Shown here: positions 37,201-46,037 of the stretch, piece by piece
Position numbering within the stretch: the stretch's first letter is position 1
How the letters are laid out: each line of letters begins with the position of its first letter
NCBI GenBank assembly: GCA_963757805.1
Contig: CAVWSM010000006.1
Span: 682,001-746,000, forward strand
Direction of reading: 5' to 3'
DNA from: CAVWSM01 sp963757805
GTDB lineage: Bacteria; Actinomycetota; Actinomycetes; Jiangellales; Jiangellaceae
Length of the DNA stretch: 64,000 bases
Translations under genes and position numbers: made by a program
Notes under the pieces: model-generated
What the model saw: the letters and a program-made list of their open reading frames with translations, nothing else
Told to the model about the DNA's origin: nothing
The model's database searches: none

Positions 37201-37908
37201 CGCGCATGTGCATCTCCAGCGCCGGGCTGAACGACGTCGGCACGTTGGTCCAGCCGGTGGCGGCCGGCGCGCCAGGCGTGACCTGGTCGTACTGCAGACC
37301 GAAGGACTGCGATGAGGCCGGCGTCGGTCGGTCGGCGAGCACGTAGTTGGTCGCGACGCCGCGGCCGGAGAGGAACGTGCGGAAGTCGACCGTCGGGCCG
37401 TTGATGACGCCATTGCGGCCGCCGGCCCACTCCATCTGGAGCACCTTCTTGCCGCCCCGCTCGGCAGACTGGGCGATCGTCTCGGCCTGGAGCACGCCGG
37501 GGTCGAACGCGGCTGGTGCGGTTGGCGAACGGCCTGGCCGTTGATGTGGAACGTGTTGTTGGTCGAGCCGTGCACGCCGGGCCAGGCGCCGGTGGCCATC
37601 GTGTACCAGCCGGCGCCGGTGTTGGGCGGCGCCTGGGTGAGCATGCCGCCGCCGCTGCGCCGACGCTCCCTTGCGCAGCAGCTCGGCGAAGCCCGGGACC
37701 GCGACGTGCGGCCTCGCTCGTTGGCGTACCGCTCGATCACGTCCTGGCGCAGGCCGTCGGCGGCGAAGAGCAGGACGGGGTCGTCGCTCTTGCCACCCCC
37801 GCCGCCGCCGTGCCCCTCCGCCTGCGGCAGCGCGACCGCGGTGGCGGCCACAACGGCCACTACCGCGCTGACAACGACTCCGGCTCGACGACCCTGCAGC
37901 CTGCGCAC
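34172..37908 (-). pseudogene. Secreted alkaline-phosphatase-family / 5'-nucleotidase fusion, multiply frameshifted
   Basis: One gene of about 1240 residues in many short frames. GTG 37908 (GAGGGAG upstream) begins a signal peptide (GVVVSAVVAVVAATAVAL), then a type I phosphodiesterase domain: DDPVLLFAADGLRQDVIERY (metal site), TGAGWYTMATGAWPGVHGS, VGSDHGFAPQF, DIAPTIAYLMDIPEP. Without a stop it passes into a metallophosphatase/5'-nucleotidase: TIVGLNDFHGQLDPTTMPFD, ATSYGNHEFDYG, IIAGHTHRVTN, then the C-terminal nucleotidase domain LPFGNRTMLVTLTGAQL ... NDFMFTGGDGYTAFAQGTDV and the stop at 34172. More than a dozen frame changes occur. Each piece is well conserved and free of stops, so either decay is very recent or this stretch is badly read. 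Role: phosphate scavenging from organic phosphates and nucleotides outside the cell. Confidence 0.8.
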
Positions 37909-38031
37909 CCCTGGCTCCCTCGCTCGGCGTACCCCCGGCGCTGAGCCTGCCTCTCCGGGGGACCCGGCCGCAAGGGTTTCGCGTGAACGGTGGAGGACGA
38001 TATGCGACCGCGACTGAAGGTCCCGTCGGTG

Positions 38032-39787
38032 TGCGCGGTTGACCGCCGAGACCACAGCCTTGAGGGACGCGGTGACGATGTTGGCATCGAGCCCGACGCC
38101 CCAAAGCACCTGACCGCCGACGGCGCACTCGACATATGCCGCTGCTCGCGCGTTCTCGCCGGCCGACAACGCGTGCTCGTGGTAGTCGAGCACCCGCACG
38201 TCGTAGCCGATGTCGCCGAGCGCCCGGACGAAGGCGTCGATCGGGCCGTTGCCGCTGCCGGTGAGCACGAGCCGCTCGCCGTCGACGTAGAGCGCGGCAG
38301 TGAGCGCATCACGCTCGCCCTCCGCACTCGACGAGTGCACGGAGTTGAGCTGCAACGGCGCCGAAACGTCGAGGTACTCGCCGGCAAAGTGCCGCCACAT
38401 CTCGACCGGGCTCGACCTCGCCGCCCTCGACGTCGGTGTGCCGCTGCACGACCCCCGAGAACTCGATCTGCAGACGCCGTGGCAGGTCCAGCCCGTGCTC
38501 GGACTTCATGATGTAGGCGACGCCGCCCTTGCCGGACTGCGAGTTGACCCTGATCACCGCCTCATACGAGCGGCCGACGTCCTTCGGGTCGATGGGCAGG
38601 TACGGGACGGCCCACACGAGATCGTCGACCGTCTTGCCGATCGCCTCGGCGTCGATCGCCATCTGCTCGAAGCCCTTCTTGATGGCGTCCTGGTGCGAGC
38701 CGGAGAAGGACGTGTAGACGAGATCCCCGGCGTAGGGGTGCCGCGCGTGGACGTCCATCTGGGTGCAGTACTCGTAGGTGCGGCGGATCTCGTCGATCTC
38801 GGAGAAGTCGATCTGCGGGTCGATCCCCTGGCTGAACAGGTTCATGCCGAGCGTGACCAGGTCGACGTTGCCGGTGCGCTCACCCTGCCCGAACAGGCAA
38901 CCTTCGATGCGGTCGGCGCCCGCGAGGCGACCCTGCTCGGCGGCGGCAACTGCGGTGCCGCGGTCGTTGTGCGGGTGGAGCGAGATCGCGACGAACTCGC
39001 GGCGGGAGACGTGCGTGCTGAACCACTCGATCTGGTCGGCGTAGACGTTGGGCGTCGCCCGCTCCACCGTGGCCGGCAGGTTGAGGATGATCTCCCGACC
39101 CGGGCCCGGCTGCCAGACATCCATCACCGCCTCGCAGACCTCGAGCGCGAACTCCAGCTCGGTATCGATGAAGACCTCCGGCGAGTACTGGTAACCGAAG
39201 TCGGTGCCGTGCAGCAGCTCCTCGGCGTACTTCATCACGTGCCGCGTGCCGTCGACCGCCAGCGCCTTGGTCTGCTGCTTGTCGTTGCCGAACACCACGC
39301 GGCGGAACAGTGGCGCGGTCGCGTTGTAGAGGTGCACGTTGGCGTGCCGCGCACCCACCAGCGACTCGACCGTCCGCGCGATCAGGTCCTCACGAGCCTG
39401 GGTCAGGACGGAGATCCGTACGTCGTCGGGGATCGCCCCAGGCTCCTCGACGATGCTGCGTACGAAGTCGAAGTCGGCCTGGCTCGCCGCCGGAAAGCCG
39501 ACCTCGATCTCCTTGTAGCCCATGCGGACGAGCAGGTCGAACATGCGCCGCTTGCGAGTCGGGCTCATCGGGTCGATCAGCGCTTGGTTCCCGTCGCGCA
39601 GGTCGGTGGACAGCCAGCGGGGCGCGGTCGTGATCGTGCGCGTCGGCCAAGTGCGCGGGAACGGCGGCACTGGGTTGGTCTGCGCAAACGGGCGGTACTT
39701 GCGGATCGGCATCGCGCTGGGCCGCTGGCTGTTAGGCATCGAGCGCGGCACAGCGTTCATAGCCGCAGTGTTGTCGGGTGTGGTCAC
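38032..39787 (-). CDS. leuA: 2-isopropylmalate synthase; frameshift, stop codon not found
   Basis: First committed step of leucine synthesis: acetyl-CoA plus 2-oxoisovalerate. The catalytic barrel has PRWLSTDLRDGNQALIDPMS (metal Asp), SISLHPHNDRGTAVAAAEQG-like HPHNDRG and the GCLFGQGERTGNVDL flap. At 38407 one extra G breaks the frame; the regulatory LeuA domain continues EMWRHFAGEYLDV, LVLTGSGNGPIDAFV and LDANIVTASLKAVVSAVNRA, where family members end (38032). In that frame no stop appears and it stays open into the phosphatase gene, so the true 3' end is uncertain. GTG 39787 is preferred because GAGGGGA lies 9 bases before it; ATG 39814 is the longer option. Confidence 0.9.
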
Positions 39788-39797
39788 GGCAGGGCTT

Positions 39798-39871
39798 CCC
39801 CTCGAAAGCGTCACGGGCGGCCGGGCAACACCAGGTCTCCGCGACGAGGGAGCCAGCCTTATCGGCCCTCG
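39798..39871 (-). promoter_or_regulatory. leuA attenuator: mutually exclusive hairpins
   Basis: Three 6-base blocks on the transcript can pair: CGAGGG at 39871-39866 (inside the leader peptide), CCCTCG at 39850-39845, and CGAGGG at 39803-39798, which is the leuA Shine-Dalgarno. The first can pair with the second (extendable to 8 pairs), or the second with the third (extendable with GGCT/AGCC across a 2-base bulge). Stalling on leader Leu codons would favour the first pairing and free the ribosome site; full leader translation would cover the first block and let the site be hidden. Confidence 0.65.
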
Positions 39872-39906
39872 CCGCGGCAGCCAAGAAGGAGGACCGCGAG
39901 ACGCAT
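39859..39906 (-). CDS. leuL: leuA leader peptide, MRLAVLLLGCRGEGR
   Basis: A 15-codon frame between ATG 39906 and TAA 39859, 72 bases upstream of the leuA start. It contains four leucines among residues 3-8, three in a row (CTC CTT CTT); CTT is rare in this high-GC DNA, so ribosomes should pause when charged tRNA-Leu is scarce. On the minus strand TAGCCT lies 11-16 bases before the ATG and could be the -10 box, so the leader may be nearly leaderless. Leucine-rich leaders before leuA are known from other actinobacteria. Its last codons form the first arm of the attenuator. Confidence 0.7.
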   Translation of the reverse strand: MRLAVLLLGCRGEGR

Positions 39907-40013
39907 AGTTCGGTCAGGCTAGCCCGGCCGATGCCGACTTGTGGCCGGCTCGTCCAGCAGGTGAGACGAAATCCGGTCGACACGGCAGGGTCCGACGCGG
40001 TTCCGTTGTCCCC

Positions 40014-41021
40014 ATGGACCCGGAGCTAGTCCTCGTCACCGCCGACGACGACGTTCTCTTGGAGCGTTATCACCGGATCATGGTCGACGGCTGGGCAGCG
40101 GAGCACCCGACACACATGCCCTACAGCCGCGAGTTCACCGTCGGTGCGGTGCGCTACCCGGAGCCGTCGCACGAGACGACCCACTTCCTCGTACGTGTCG
40201 ACGGTGACTTCCGCGCTGCCCTCACGCTCGAGCTGCCACTCGAGGACAACACCGACAATGCGATCGCCGACCTGATCGTGCTGCCCGGACCAGACGAGGC
40301 GGCGCTACGCGACGGACTGGTTGCCGCGACGCTGGGGCTCGCGCGCGACGCCGGCCGCAAGCGCCTGCTCACCGAGTCCGGAGAGCCGTACGACGGCCCG
40401 CCAAGGTCGTACGAGCATCTGGAAACGCACGGCTTCACGCGCGCGCTCGAGGAGTACTCCAGCCAGCTCGACCTTCAGCACGTCGACGACGACGTGCTCG
40501 CACGGCTCTTTCAGGACGCGATCGAGCACTCCTCGGCGTACACCCTGGAGCTGCTCATGGGTGGGCAGGCCGATGAGGAGACGGCCGCCCAGATCGGCGC
40601 GCTCCAGAGCACGCTCAGCGAAGACGCCCCACTGGGCGACCTCGCCTGGGAGCGGGAGAACTGGTCGGTGGAGCGCGTGCTTGTCGCCCAGGAGCAGTTC
40701 GCCCGCCGCGGCCTGCGGGAGTATCTCGCTATCGCGCGCAACGAGGCCGGCCGGATGGTCGCGATGACCCAGATCATCGTCGCGCCGTCGCTGCCCGAGT
40801 GGGCCGGCCAGTGGGCCACGGTCGTCGCCCCCGACCACCGTGGACACCGGCTGGGCACCCTGGTCAAGACAGCCAACCTCGCCCGCCTGCGGGAGCGCGA
40901 GCCCAGCGTGCGGTGGATCGAGACCGGCAACGCGGCCGACAACACGCACATGCTTCGGGTCAACTGGGCTATGGGCTTCCAGCCGGTCGGACGCTGGTGG
41001 GAGTGGCAGCGCGACCTGTGA
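40014..41021 (+). CDS. GNAT-family acetyltransferase, double-domain
   Basis: A 335-residue protein with two GNAT-like halves. The first (about 1-150, LVLVTADDDVLLERYHRIMV ... IADLIVLPGPDEAALRDGL) lacks a clear acetyl-CoA loop. The second (about 170-335) has AMTQIIVAPSLPEWAGQWAT, the acetyl-CoA loop VAPDHRGHRLGTLVK and NWAMGFQPVGRWWEWQRDL. This tandem layout is that of mycothiol-synthase-like and Eis-like actinobacterial acetyltransferases; the substrate is not known. It is divergent from the leuA leader by about 107 bases and is followed after 19 bases by the MmcQ-like gene. Confidence 0.85.
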   Translation: MDPELVLVTADDDVLLERYHRIMVDGWAAEHPTHMPYSREFTVGAVRYPEPSHETTHFLVRVDGDFRAALTLELPLEDNTDNAIADLIVLPGPDEAALRDGLVAATLGLARDAGRKRLLTESGEPYDGPPRSYEHLETHGFTRALEEYSSQLDLQHVDDDVLARLFQDAIEHSSAYTLELLMGGQADEETAAQIGALQSTLSEDAPLGDLAWERENWSVERVLVAQEQFARRGLREYLAIARNEAGRMVAMTQIIVAPSLPEWAGQWATVVAPDHRGHRLGTLVKTANLARLREREPSVRWIETGNAADNTHMLRVNWAMGFQPVGRWWEWQRDL

Positions 41022-41040
41022 GGCGCCAGGCTTCAGAGGC

Positions 41041-41376
41041 ATGAAGCGAACTGCCGTCGAGTCGTTGCTGAGCAAGCTGCCCGATGTTGACAGCGCGCCG
41101 CACTTCGACCGTACGGCGTGGAAGTGCGGCGGAAAGATCTTCGCCACTCTCGGCGACGACGACACCATCAACCTGCGGCTCACCCCCGAGACGCAGGACG
41201 AGATCGTCGCGCTGACCCCTGCGGCCGACGCGATCGCCAACGCATGGGGGCGGCAGGGTTGGACCACGCTGCGCTTCCAGGAAACCGACGACGCCGATCT
41301 GGTGGCGGAGTGGCTCGCGACCGCGTGGCGCCTGCGGGCCGGCAAGCGCCTGCTCGCCGAGCACCCTGACGTGTGA
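41041..41376 (+). CDS. MmcQ/YjbR-family protein
   Basis: A 111-residue double-wing protein of the MmcQ/YjbR (CyaY-like DNA-binding fold) family: LSKLPDVDSAPHFDRTAWKC near the N-terminus, GGKIFATLGDDDTINLRLTP in the core, and WTTLRFQETDDADLVAEWL with the closing helix WRLRAGKRLLAEHPDV. The function is unknown; DNA binding is suggested by structure of relatives only. It follows the acetyltransferase closely and converges on era, 5 bases away. Confidence 0.85.
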   Translation: MKRTAVESLLSKLPDVDSAPHFDRTAWKCGGKIFATLGDDDTINLRLTPETQDEIVALTPAADAIANAWGRQGWTTLRFQETDDADLVAEWLATAWRLRAGKRLLAEHPDV

Positions 41377-41381
41377 CGCGC

Positions 41382-42320
41382 TCAGAAGCCGAGCCGGCGC
41401 AGCTGCTTGGGATCGCGCTGCCAGTCCTTGGCGACCTTGACGTGCAGGTCGAGGTAGATCGGCGTGCCGAGCAACGCTTCGATGTGCTTGCGCGCGGTGG
41501 TGCCCACATCCCGCAGCCGTGACCCGCCGCGGCCGATGACGATGGCCTTCTGGCTGTCGCGCTCGACGAAGAGATTGGCGTGTACGTCGAGCAGCGGCTT
41601 GTCATCTGGCCGGTCCTCGCGCGGGATCATCTCCTCCACGACCACGGCGATCGAGTGCGGCAGCTCGTCGCGGACGCCTTCGAGCGCGGCCTCGCGGATG
41701 AGCTCGGCGACGAGTGTCTCCTCGGGCTCGTCGGTGAGGTCCCCCTCGGGGTAGAGCGGCCACCCTTCGGGCAGCTGCGCCACCAGCAGATCGGCGAGCA
41801 GCCCCAGCTGATCGCCTGTCGTCGCCGAGACCGGCACGACGTCGGCCCACTCGAGGCCGAGCTCGCGGCCAAGCTCGCTCACGGCGAGGAGCTGCTCGCC
41901 GACGCGGTCAGATGACACGAGGTCGGTCTTGGTAACGATCGCGATCTTGGGCGTACGGCGGACCTGGAGCAGCTCCTGGGCGATGAACCGGTCACCGGGA
42001 CCGAGCTTCTGGTCGGCGGGCAGGCAGAACCCGATGACGTCGACCTCGGCCCACGCCGTACGTACGAGGTCGTTGAGCCGCTGACCGAGCAGCGTGCGCG
42101 GCTTGTGCAGCCCAGGAGTGTCGACCAGCACGAGCTGCGCGTCAGGACGGTGCACGATGCCGCGGATCGTGTGGCGGGTGGTTTGCGGCTTGTCGGAGAT
42201 GATGGCGACCTTCTCGCCGACCAGCGCGTTGGTGAGCGTCGACTTGCCGGCGTTGGGGCGGCCCACAAAGCAGGCAAAGCCGGACCGGTAGCCCTCGGGT
42301 ACGTCGAACAGCCCCGTCAC
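41382..42320 (-). CDS. era: GTPase Era
   Basis: Ribosome assembly GTPase that binds the 3' end of 16S rRNA. The 312-residue protein has G1 GRPNAGKST (about 20-28), G2 TTRHTIRG, G3 DTPG, G4 TKTD and G5 VSA, then a C-terminal KH domain with VIGRGGSRLRDVGTTARKHI. The start GTG 42320 overlaps the stop of the deaminase-like gene (GTGA). It is last in a run ybeY-CNNM-cdd-like-era, all linked by 4-base overlaps, the conserved actinobacterial order. Confidence 0.97.
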   Translation of the reverse strand: MTGLFDVPEGYRSGFACFVGRPNAGKSTLTNALVGEKVAIISDKPQTTRHTIRGIVHRPDAQLVLVDTPGLHKPRTLLGQRLNDLVRTAWAEVDVIGFCLPADQKLGPGDRFIAQELLQVRRTPKIAIVTKTDLVSSDRVGEQLLAVSELGRELGLEWADVVPVSATTGDQLGLLADLLVAQLPEGWPLYPEGDLTDEPEETLVAELIREAALEGVRDELPHSIAVVVEEMIPREDRPDDKPLLDVHANLFVERDSQKAIVIGRGGSRLRDVGTTARKHIEALLGTPIYLDLHVKVAKDWQRDPKQLRRLGF

Positions 42321-42655
42321 ACGGTGAGCCTCTCACGCAGCGTGGCGTCCGGCGCCATGACGAAGACCGGCGTCCCGGTGCCTCCCAGTTCGCGGACGGC
42401 GTCGAGCGCGGCCTGGGCCGGCGCGCCGTCGGACACCAGACTCGCGGCCTCCAGGCCGGGAGCCCCGCTCGACACCGCCATGGCCACGGCGACCTGCAGC
42501 GCGGACAGCTGCAGTGACGGCAACGCGACAGTGGCGGCCGCGTAGGTGCGACCGTCGGTGTCGCGGACTGCCGCGCCCTCGGCGGCACCCGTACGGGCTC
42601 TCGCCGCCCGCGCCAGAGTGACGATCTTGACGTCCTCCGCGTCGAGCTCGGTCAC
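42317..42655 (-). CDS. Cytidine-deaminase-like protein lacking zinc ligands
   Basis: A 112-residue protein placed between the CNNM gene and era, where actinobacteria keep a cytidine-deaminase-fold gene. It has the fold pattern (KIVTLARAARARTGAAEGAA, VRDTDGRTYAAATVALPSLQ, LSALQVAVAMAVSSGAPGLE, GTPVFVMAPDATLRERL) but neither the HAE nor the PCxxC metal motif: Leu-Ser occupies the position expected for the Cys/His-Ala-Glu and no Cys occurs at all. It therefore cannot act as a zinc deaminase and may be structural or ligand-sensing. Both ends overlap neighbours by 4 bases. Confidence 0.72.
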   Translation of the reverse strand: MTELDAEDVKIVTLARAARARTGAAEGAAVRDTDGRTYAAATVALPSLQLSALQVAVAMAVSSGAPGLEAASLVSDGAPAQAALDAVRELGGTGTPVFVMAPDATLRERLTV

Positions 42656-44011
42656 GTGCGAGCCTCCCCGGTTGAACGGTCGCGCTCGCGGCTGCGCTCG
42701 TTCCTCGCTCCGCCGCCTGTCTCACCGCGGGCGTCCTCCACGGGCTCGCGGATCCGGGTGACCAGGACGGTGTCGATGCGGTTACGCCGACCGGCAGTCG
42801 ACTCCGCGACGAGCCGCAGGCCACCGACCTGTGCACTGGCACCCGGGATGGGCACCCGGCCGAGATGCTTGGCGAGCAGTCCGCCCACACTGTCGACATC
42901 GTCGTCGCTCAGCTCGAGCCCGAACAGCTGGCCAAGCTCTTCGACGTGCAGCCGCGAGCTGACCCGGACCTCGTCGTCGCTGAGCCGCTCGATTGGCGTG
43001 CCTTCCGCGTCGTACTCATCGGTGATCTCGCCGACGATCTCCTCGAGTATGTCCTCGATCGTGACGATGCCGGCCATCCCGCCGTACTCGTCGACGACGA
43101 TCGCCACGTGCGTGCGCGCCGCCTGCATGTCGCGGAGCAGCTCGTCGGCCGGCTTGGAGTCGGGCACGAAGACCGCCTCGCGCATCACCGATTCGACGCG
43201 CTCCTCGTTCTCTGCCTCGCGTCGGTCGTACATGCGGCGGGAGACGTCTTTGAGATAGGCGATGCCGATGACGTCGTCGACGTTGTCGCCGACAACGGGG
43301 ATGCGGCTGAAGCCGCTGCGCAGCGCCAACGACATGAACTGGCGGAGCGTCTTGTGCCGCTCGATGTAGACCACGTCGGTGCGCGGAACCATGACCTCAC
43401 GCACGATCGTGTCCCCCAGATCGAAGACCGAGTGGATCATCTTGCGCTCTTCAGACTCGATAACTTGGGAGCGCTCGGCAAAGTCGACAAGCTCGCGCAG
43501 CTCGGCCTCCGTCGCGAAGGGACCTTCGGGGAAGCCCTTGCCGGGGGTCAGTGCATTGCCCACCATGATGAGCAACGAGGCCAGCGGACCGAGCAGTCGG
43601 TTGATCACCATGACAGGCCCGGCCGCCACCATGGCCACCCGGTCGGCGTGCTGACGGCCCAGCGTGCGTGGGGCGACGCCGATGACGATGTAAAGAACGA
43701 GAACCATGACGGCGCCGACGACCAGCCCGCCTACCCAGTGCGTTACGGAACTCGTCCCGCAAAGCCAATGTCACGAGCACGACGGCGGTGACCTCGAAGA
43801 TCACCCGCAGAAGCAGCAGGGAGCTCACATAGCGCGGCGTGTCTTCCGCGATCCGCCGCAGCCTCGCTGCGCCCCGCCGACCGTCGCGGACGAGGCCGTC
43901 GGCCCGGGATCGCGAGATCACGGGTAGCGCGGCCTCCACGGCAGCCAGGAGGGCCGCGAGCAGGACGAGGATCGCGCCAACGACCAGCAACCACACGTCG
44001 GTAGACGTCAC
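42652..44011 (-). CDS. CNNM/CorC-type membrane protein with CBS pair; frameshift
   Basis: About 453 residues corrected. The N-terminal CNNM membrane domain (WLLVVGAILVLLAALLAAVE, then RYVSSLLLLRVIFEVTAVVL) breaks frame at 43747 (extra base) and continues VTHWVGGLVVGAVMVLVLYI. A CBS pair follows (IVREVMVPRTDVVYIER, then GFSRIPVVGDNVDDVIGIAY, DEYGGMAGIVTIEDILEEIV) and a CorC/HlyC C-terminal domain. Relatives transport or sense Mg(2+)/Co(2+), often called hemolysin C-like for historical reasons. GTG 44011 overlaps the ybeY stop (GTGA). The tail is charged, ERSRERDRS. Confidence 0.88.
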
Positions 44012-44475
44012 CGACGCTGACCCCCCCTGGCCGCACGCCAATCGGCGAGCAGGCGGTTCTGCAGGCCGAACATCTCCTTCTCCTCGTCTGGCTCGGCGTG
44101 GTCGAAGCCGAGCAGGTGCAAGATGCCGTGCGTCGTCAGCAGGTGCAGCTCGTCTTCGGTGCTGTGCCCCGCGCGCGCCGCTTGTCGCTCCGCCACCTCC
44201 GGACACAGAACGACATCACCGAGCAGGCCTGGCGACGGCTCCTCACCGTCGGCCGTCGGCCGCAGCTCGTCCATCGGAAACGACAGGACGTCGGTCGGCC
44301 CCGGCTCGTCCATCCATTGCATGTGCAGCTGCTCCATGGCCGCGGAGTCGACCAGGATCACGGACAGCTCGGCCTGCGGATGGATGCGGAGCGCATCGAG
44401 CACGAACTGGGCCAGCGTCGCCAGCGCGTGCTCGTCGACAGCGGCGTCGGTCTCGTTGTTGATCTCGATGCTCAC
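44008..44475 (-). CDS. ybeY: Endoribonuclease YbeY
   Basis: Zinc-dependent RNase needed for 16S rRNA 3'-end maturation and ribosome quality control. The 155-residue protein carries the metal motif HGILHLLGFDH (three His; about 115-125), preceded by TDVLSFPMDE and GDVVLCPEVAERQA. It lies 17 bases after phoH and overlaps the CNNM start by 4 bases. Confidence 0.96.
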   Translation of the reverse strand: MSIEINNETDAAVDEHALATLAQFVLDALRIHPQAELSVILVDSAAMEQLHMQWMDEPGPTDVLSFPMDELRPTADGEEPSPGLLGDVVLCPEVAERQAARAGHSTEDELHLLTTHGILHLLGFDHAEPDEEKEMFGLQNRLLADWRAARGGQRR

Positions 44476-44492
44476 GGGTGCCTGCCTCTGCG

Positions 44493-45509
44493 TCAGGACC
44501 GGCGCCCGGGACGCCGCTGCTGCGCGCCGCGGCCCGCGTCCTGCTCCGCGTCGAAGCGCCCGTAGGCGTCGACGATGCGCCCGACCAGCGGGTGCCGGAC
44601 GACGTCGTGGCTCGTGAGCCGACAGAAGGTGACATCGTCGATGTCGCTCAAGATGCCCTGGACGATCTTGAGACCGCTCGAGGTGCCGGTGGGCAGGTCG
44701 ATCTGTGTGATGTCGCCCGTGACCACGACCTTGGACCCGAAGCCGAGTCTGGTCAGGAACATCTTCATCTGCTCTGGCGACGTGTTCTGCGCCTCGTCGA
44801 GGATGATGAACGCGTCGTTGAGACTCCTGCCACGCATATACGCCAGCGGCGCGACCTCGATCGTGCCCTCGGTCATGAGCCGCGGAATCGTCGCTGGGTC
44901 CATCATGTCGTGCAGCGCGTCATAGAGCGGGCGGAGATAAGGGTCGATCTTCTCGCTGAGCGTGCCTGGCAGGAAGCCAAGCCGCTCCCCCGCCTCGACC
45001 GCTGGACGCGTGAGGATGATGCGTGTGACCTGCTTGGCCTGCAGCGCCTGCACGGCCTTGGCCACCGCAAGGTAGGTCTTGCCGGTGCCGGCCGGTCCGA
45101 TGCCGAACACGATCGTGTGCTTGTCGATCGCGTCCACATAGCGCTTCTGGTTGAGCGTCTTGGGTCGGATGGTGCGGCCGCGGTTGGACAGGATGTTGAG
45201 GGTCAGGACGTCGGCCGGCCGCTCGAGGGTGCGCTCGCGCAGCATTGCTATCGCCCGATCGACGGACTCGGCCGAGAGACCCTGACCGGTGCGCACCACG
45301 GCGACCAGCTCGTCGACGAGGCGCTCGACAAGAGCGATGTCCCCGGGCTCCCCCGTGAGAGTGATCTCGTCACCTCGCACCGCGATGTCGACGGTGGGGA
45401 ACGCGTCCTCGATGACCTTGAGGTTTGTGTCGGCTGTCCCGAGCAGGCTCACCATCGGGATGCTGGACGGGACGACGATGCGGTGTCTGGCCGTGGTGGT
45501 CTCGGTCAT
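44493..45509 (-). CDS. phoH: PhoH-like ATPase
   Basis: A 338-residue PhoH-family P-loop protein: an N-terminal KH-like region (TLTGEPGDIALVERLVDEL), Walker A FGIGPAGTGKTYLA (about 135), RIILTRPAVEAGERLGFLPG, and Walker B AFIILDEAQNTSPEQMKMFL, followed by SKVVVTGDITQIDLP. The partnership with ybeY suggests a role in RNA handling and ribosome maturation rather than phosphate control; some relatives are helicases. The start ATG 45509 is followed by a Thr-rich segment. HIT lies 106 bases upstream. Confidence 0.93.
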   Translation of the reverse strand: MTETTTARHRIVVPSSIPMVSLLGTADTNLKVIEDAFPTVDIAVRGDEITLTGEPGDIALVERLVDELVAVVRTGQGLSAESVDRAIAMLRERTLERPADVLTLNILSNRGRTIRPKTLNQKRYVDAIDKHTIVFGIGPAGTGKTYLAVAKAVQALQAKQVTRIILTRPAVEAGERLGFLPGTLSEKIDPYLRPLYDALHDMMDPATIPRLMTEGTIEVAPLAYMRGRSLNDAFIILDEAQNTSPEQMKMFLTRLGFGSKVVVTGDITQIDLPTGTSSGLKIVQGILSDIDDVTFCRLTSHDVVRHPLVGRIVDAYGRFDAEQDAGRGAQQRRPGRRS

Positions 45510-45615
45510 GGGTGGCCCGCTGTGGGCCTGCTCACGCTGCTCTCTGGTCTCGACGGCGAGGGACTCGACCCATGGTAGCGAGCAGGCCTCTGCTCAGCCC
45601 GTACGAAATGTCGCG

Positions 45616-45969
45616 TCAGCCCGGCGGCCAGCCCAGGTCGCGCCCCCCGAGGACGTGGACGTGTACGTGGAACACGCTCTGCCCGGCTTGCGGCCCGGTG
45701 TTGAGGACGAGCCGGTAGTCCGACAGGCCTTCCTGCTCGGCCACCGCGGCAGCGTCGGCCAGGAGTGTCCCCGCGAGGCGGGGGTCGGCGCCAGCGAGAG
45801 CCGCGGCGTTCGGCCGATGGTCGCGTGGCACGACGAGCACGTGCACCGGCGCCTGCGGGTTGACGTCGCGAAATGCCACGGTCTGGTCGGACTCGCGGAC
45901 GATGTCGGCCGGGATCTCCCCTGCCACGATGCGGCAGAACAAGCAGCTCGGGTCGGCAGTCACGGCCAC
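45616..45969 (-). CDS. HIT-family nucleotide hydrolase
   Basis: A 117-residue histidine-triad protein of the HINT branch: CLFCRIVAGEIPADIVRE with a zinc-binding CxxC, VAFRDVNPQAPVHVLVVPRD, and the triad HVHVHVLGGRDLGWPPG. HINT proteins hydrolyse aminoacyl or phosphoramidate AMP conjugates. It stands at the head of the phoH-ybeY run and is divergent from the sigma-factor gene. Confidence 0.93.
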   Translation of the reverse strand: MAVTADPSCLFCRIVAGEIPADIVRESDQTVAFRDVNPQAPVHVLVVPRDHRPNAAALAGADPRLAGTLLADAAAVAEQEGLSDYRLVLNTGPQAGQSVFHVHVHVLGGRDLGWPPG

Positions 45970-46037
45970 GATCCTAGCCAGGCAAGATCCGCCCGCTGAG
46001 GTGTAAACCCGACACGCCGGTCAGGCGTCCCTCAGGT

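Noticed and set aside
37168..38400. A continuous 410-codon minus-strand frame joining the LeuA C-terminus to the phosphatase N-terminus
   Set aside because: It joins two unrelated proteins, each broken by frame changes. It reads through a signal peptide in the middle, so it is not a real fusion.
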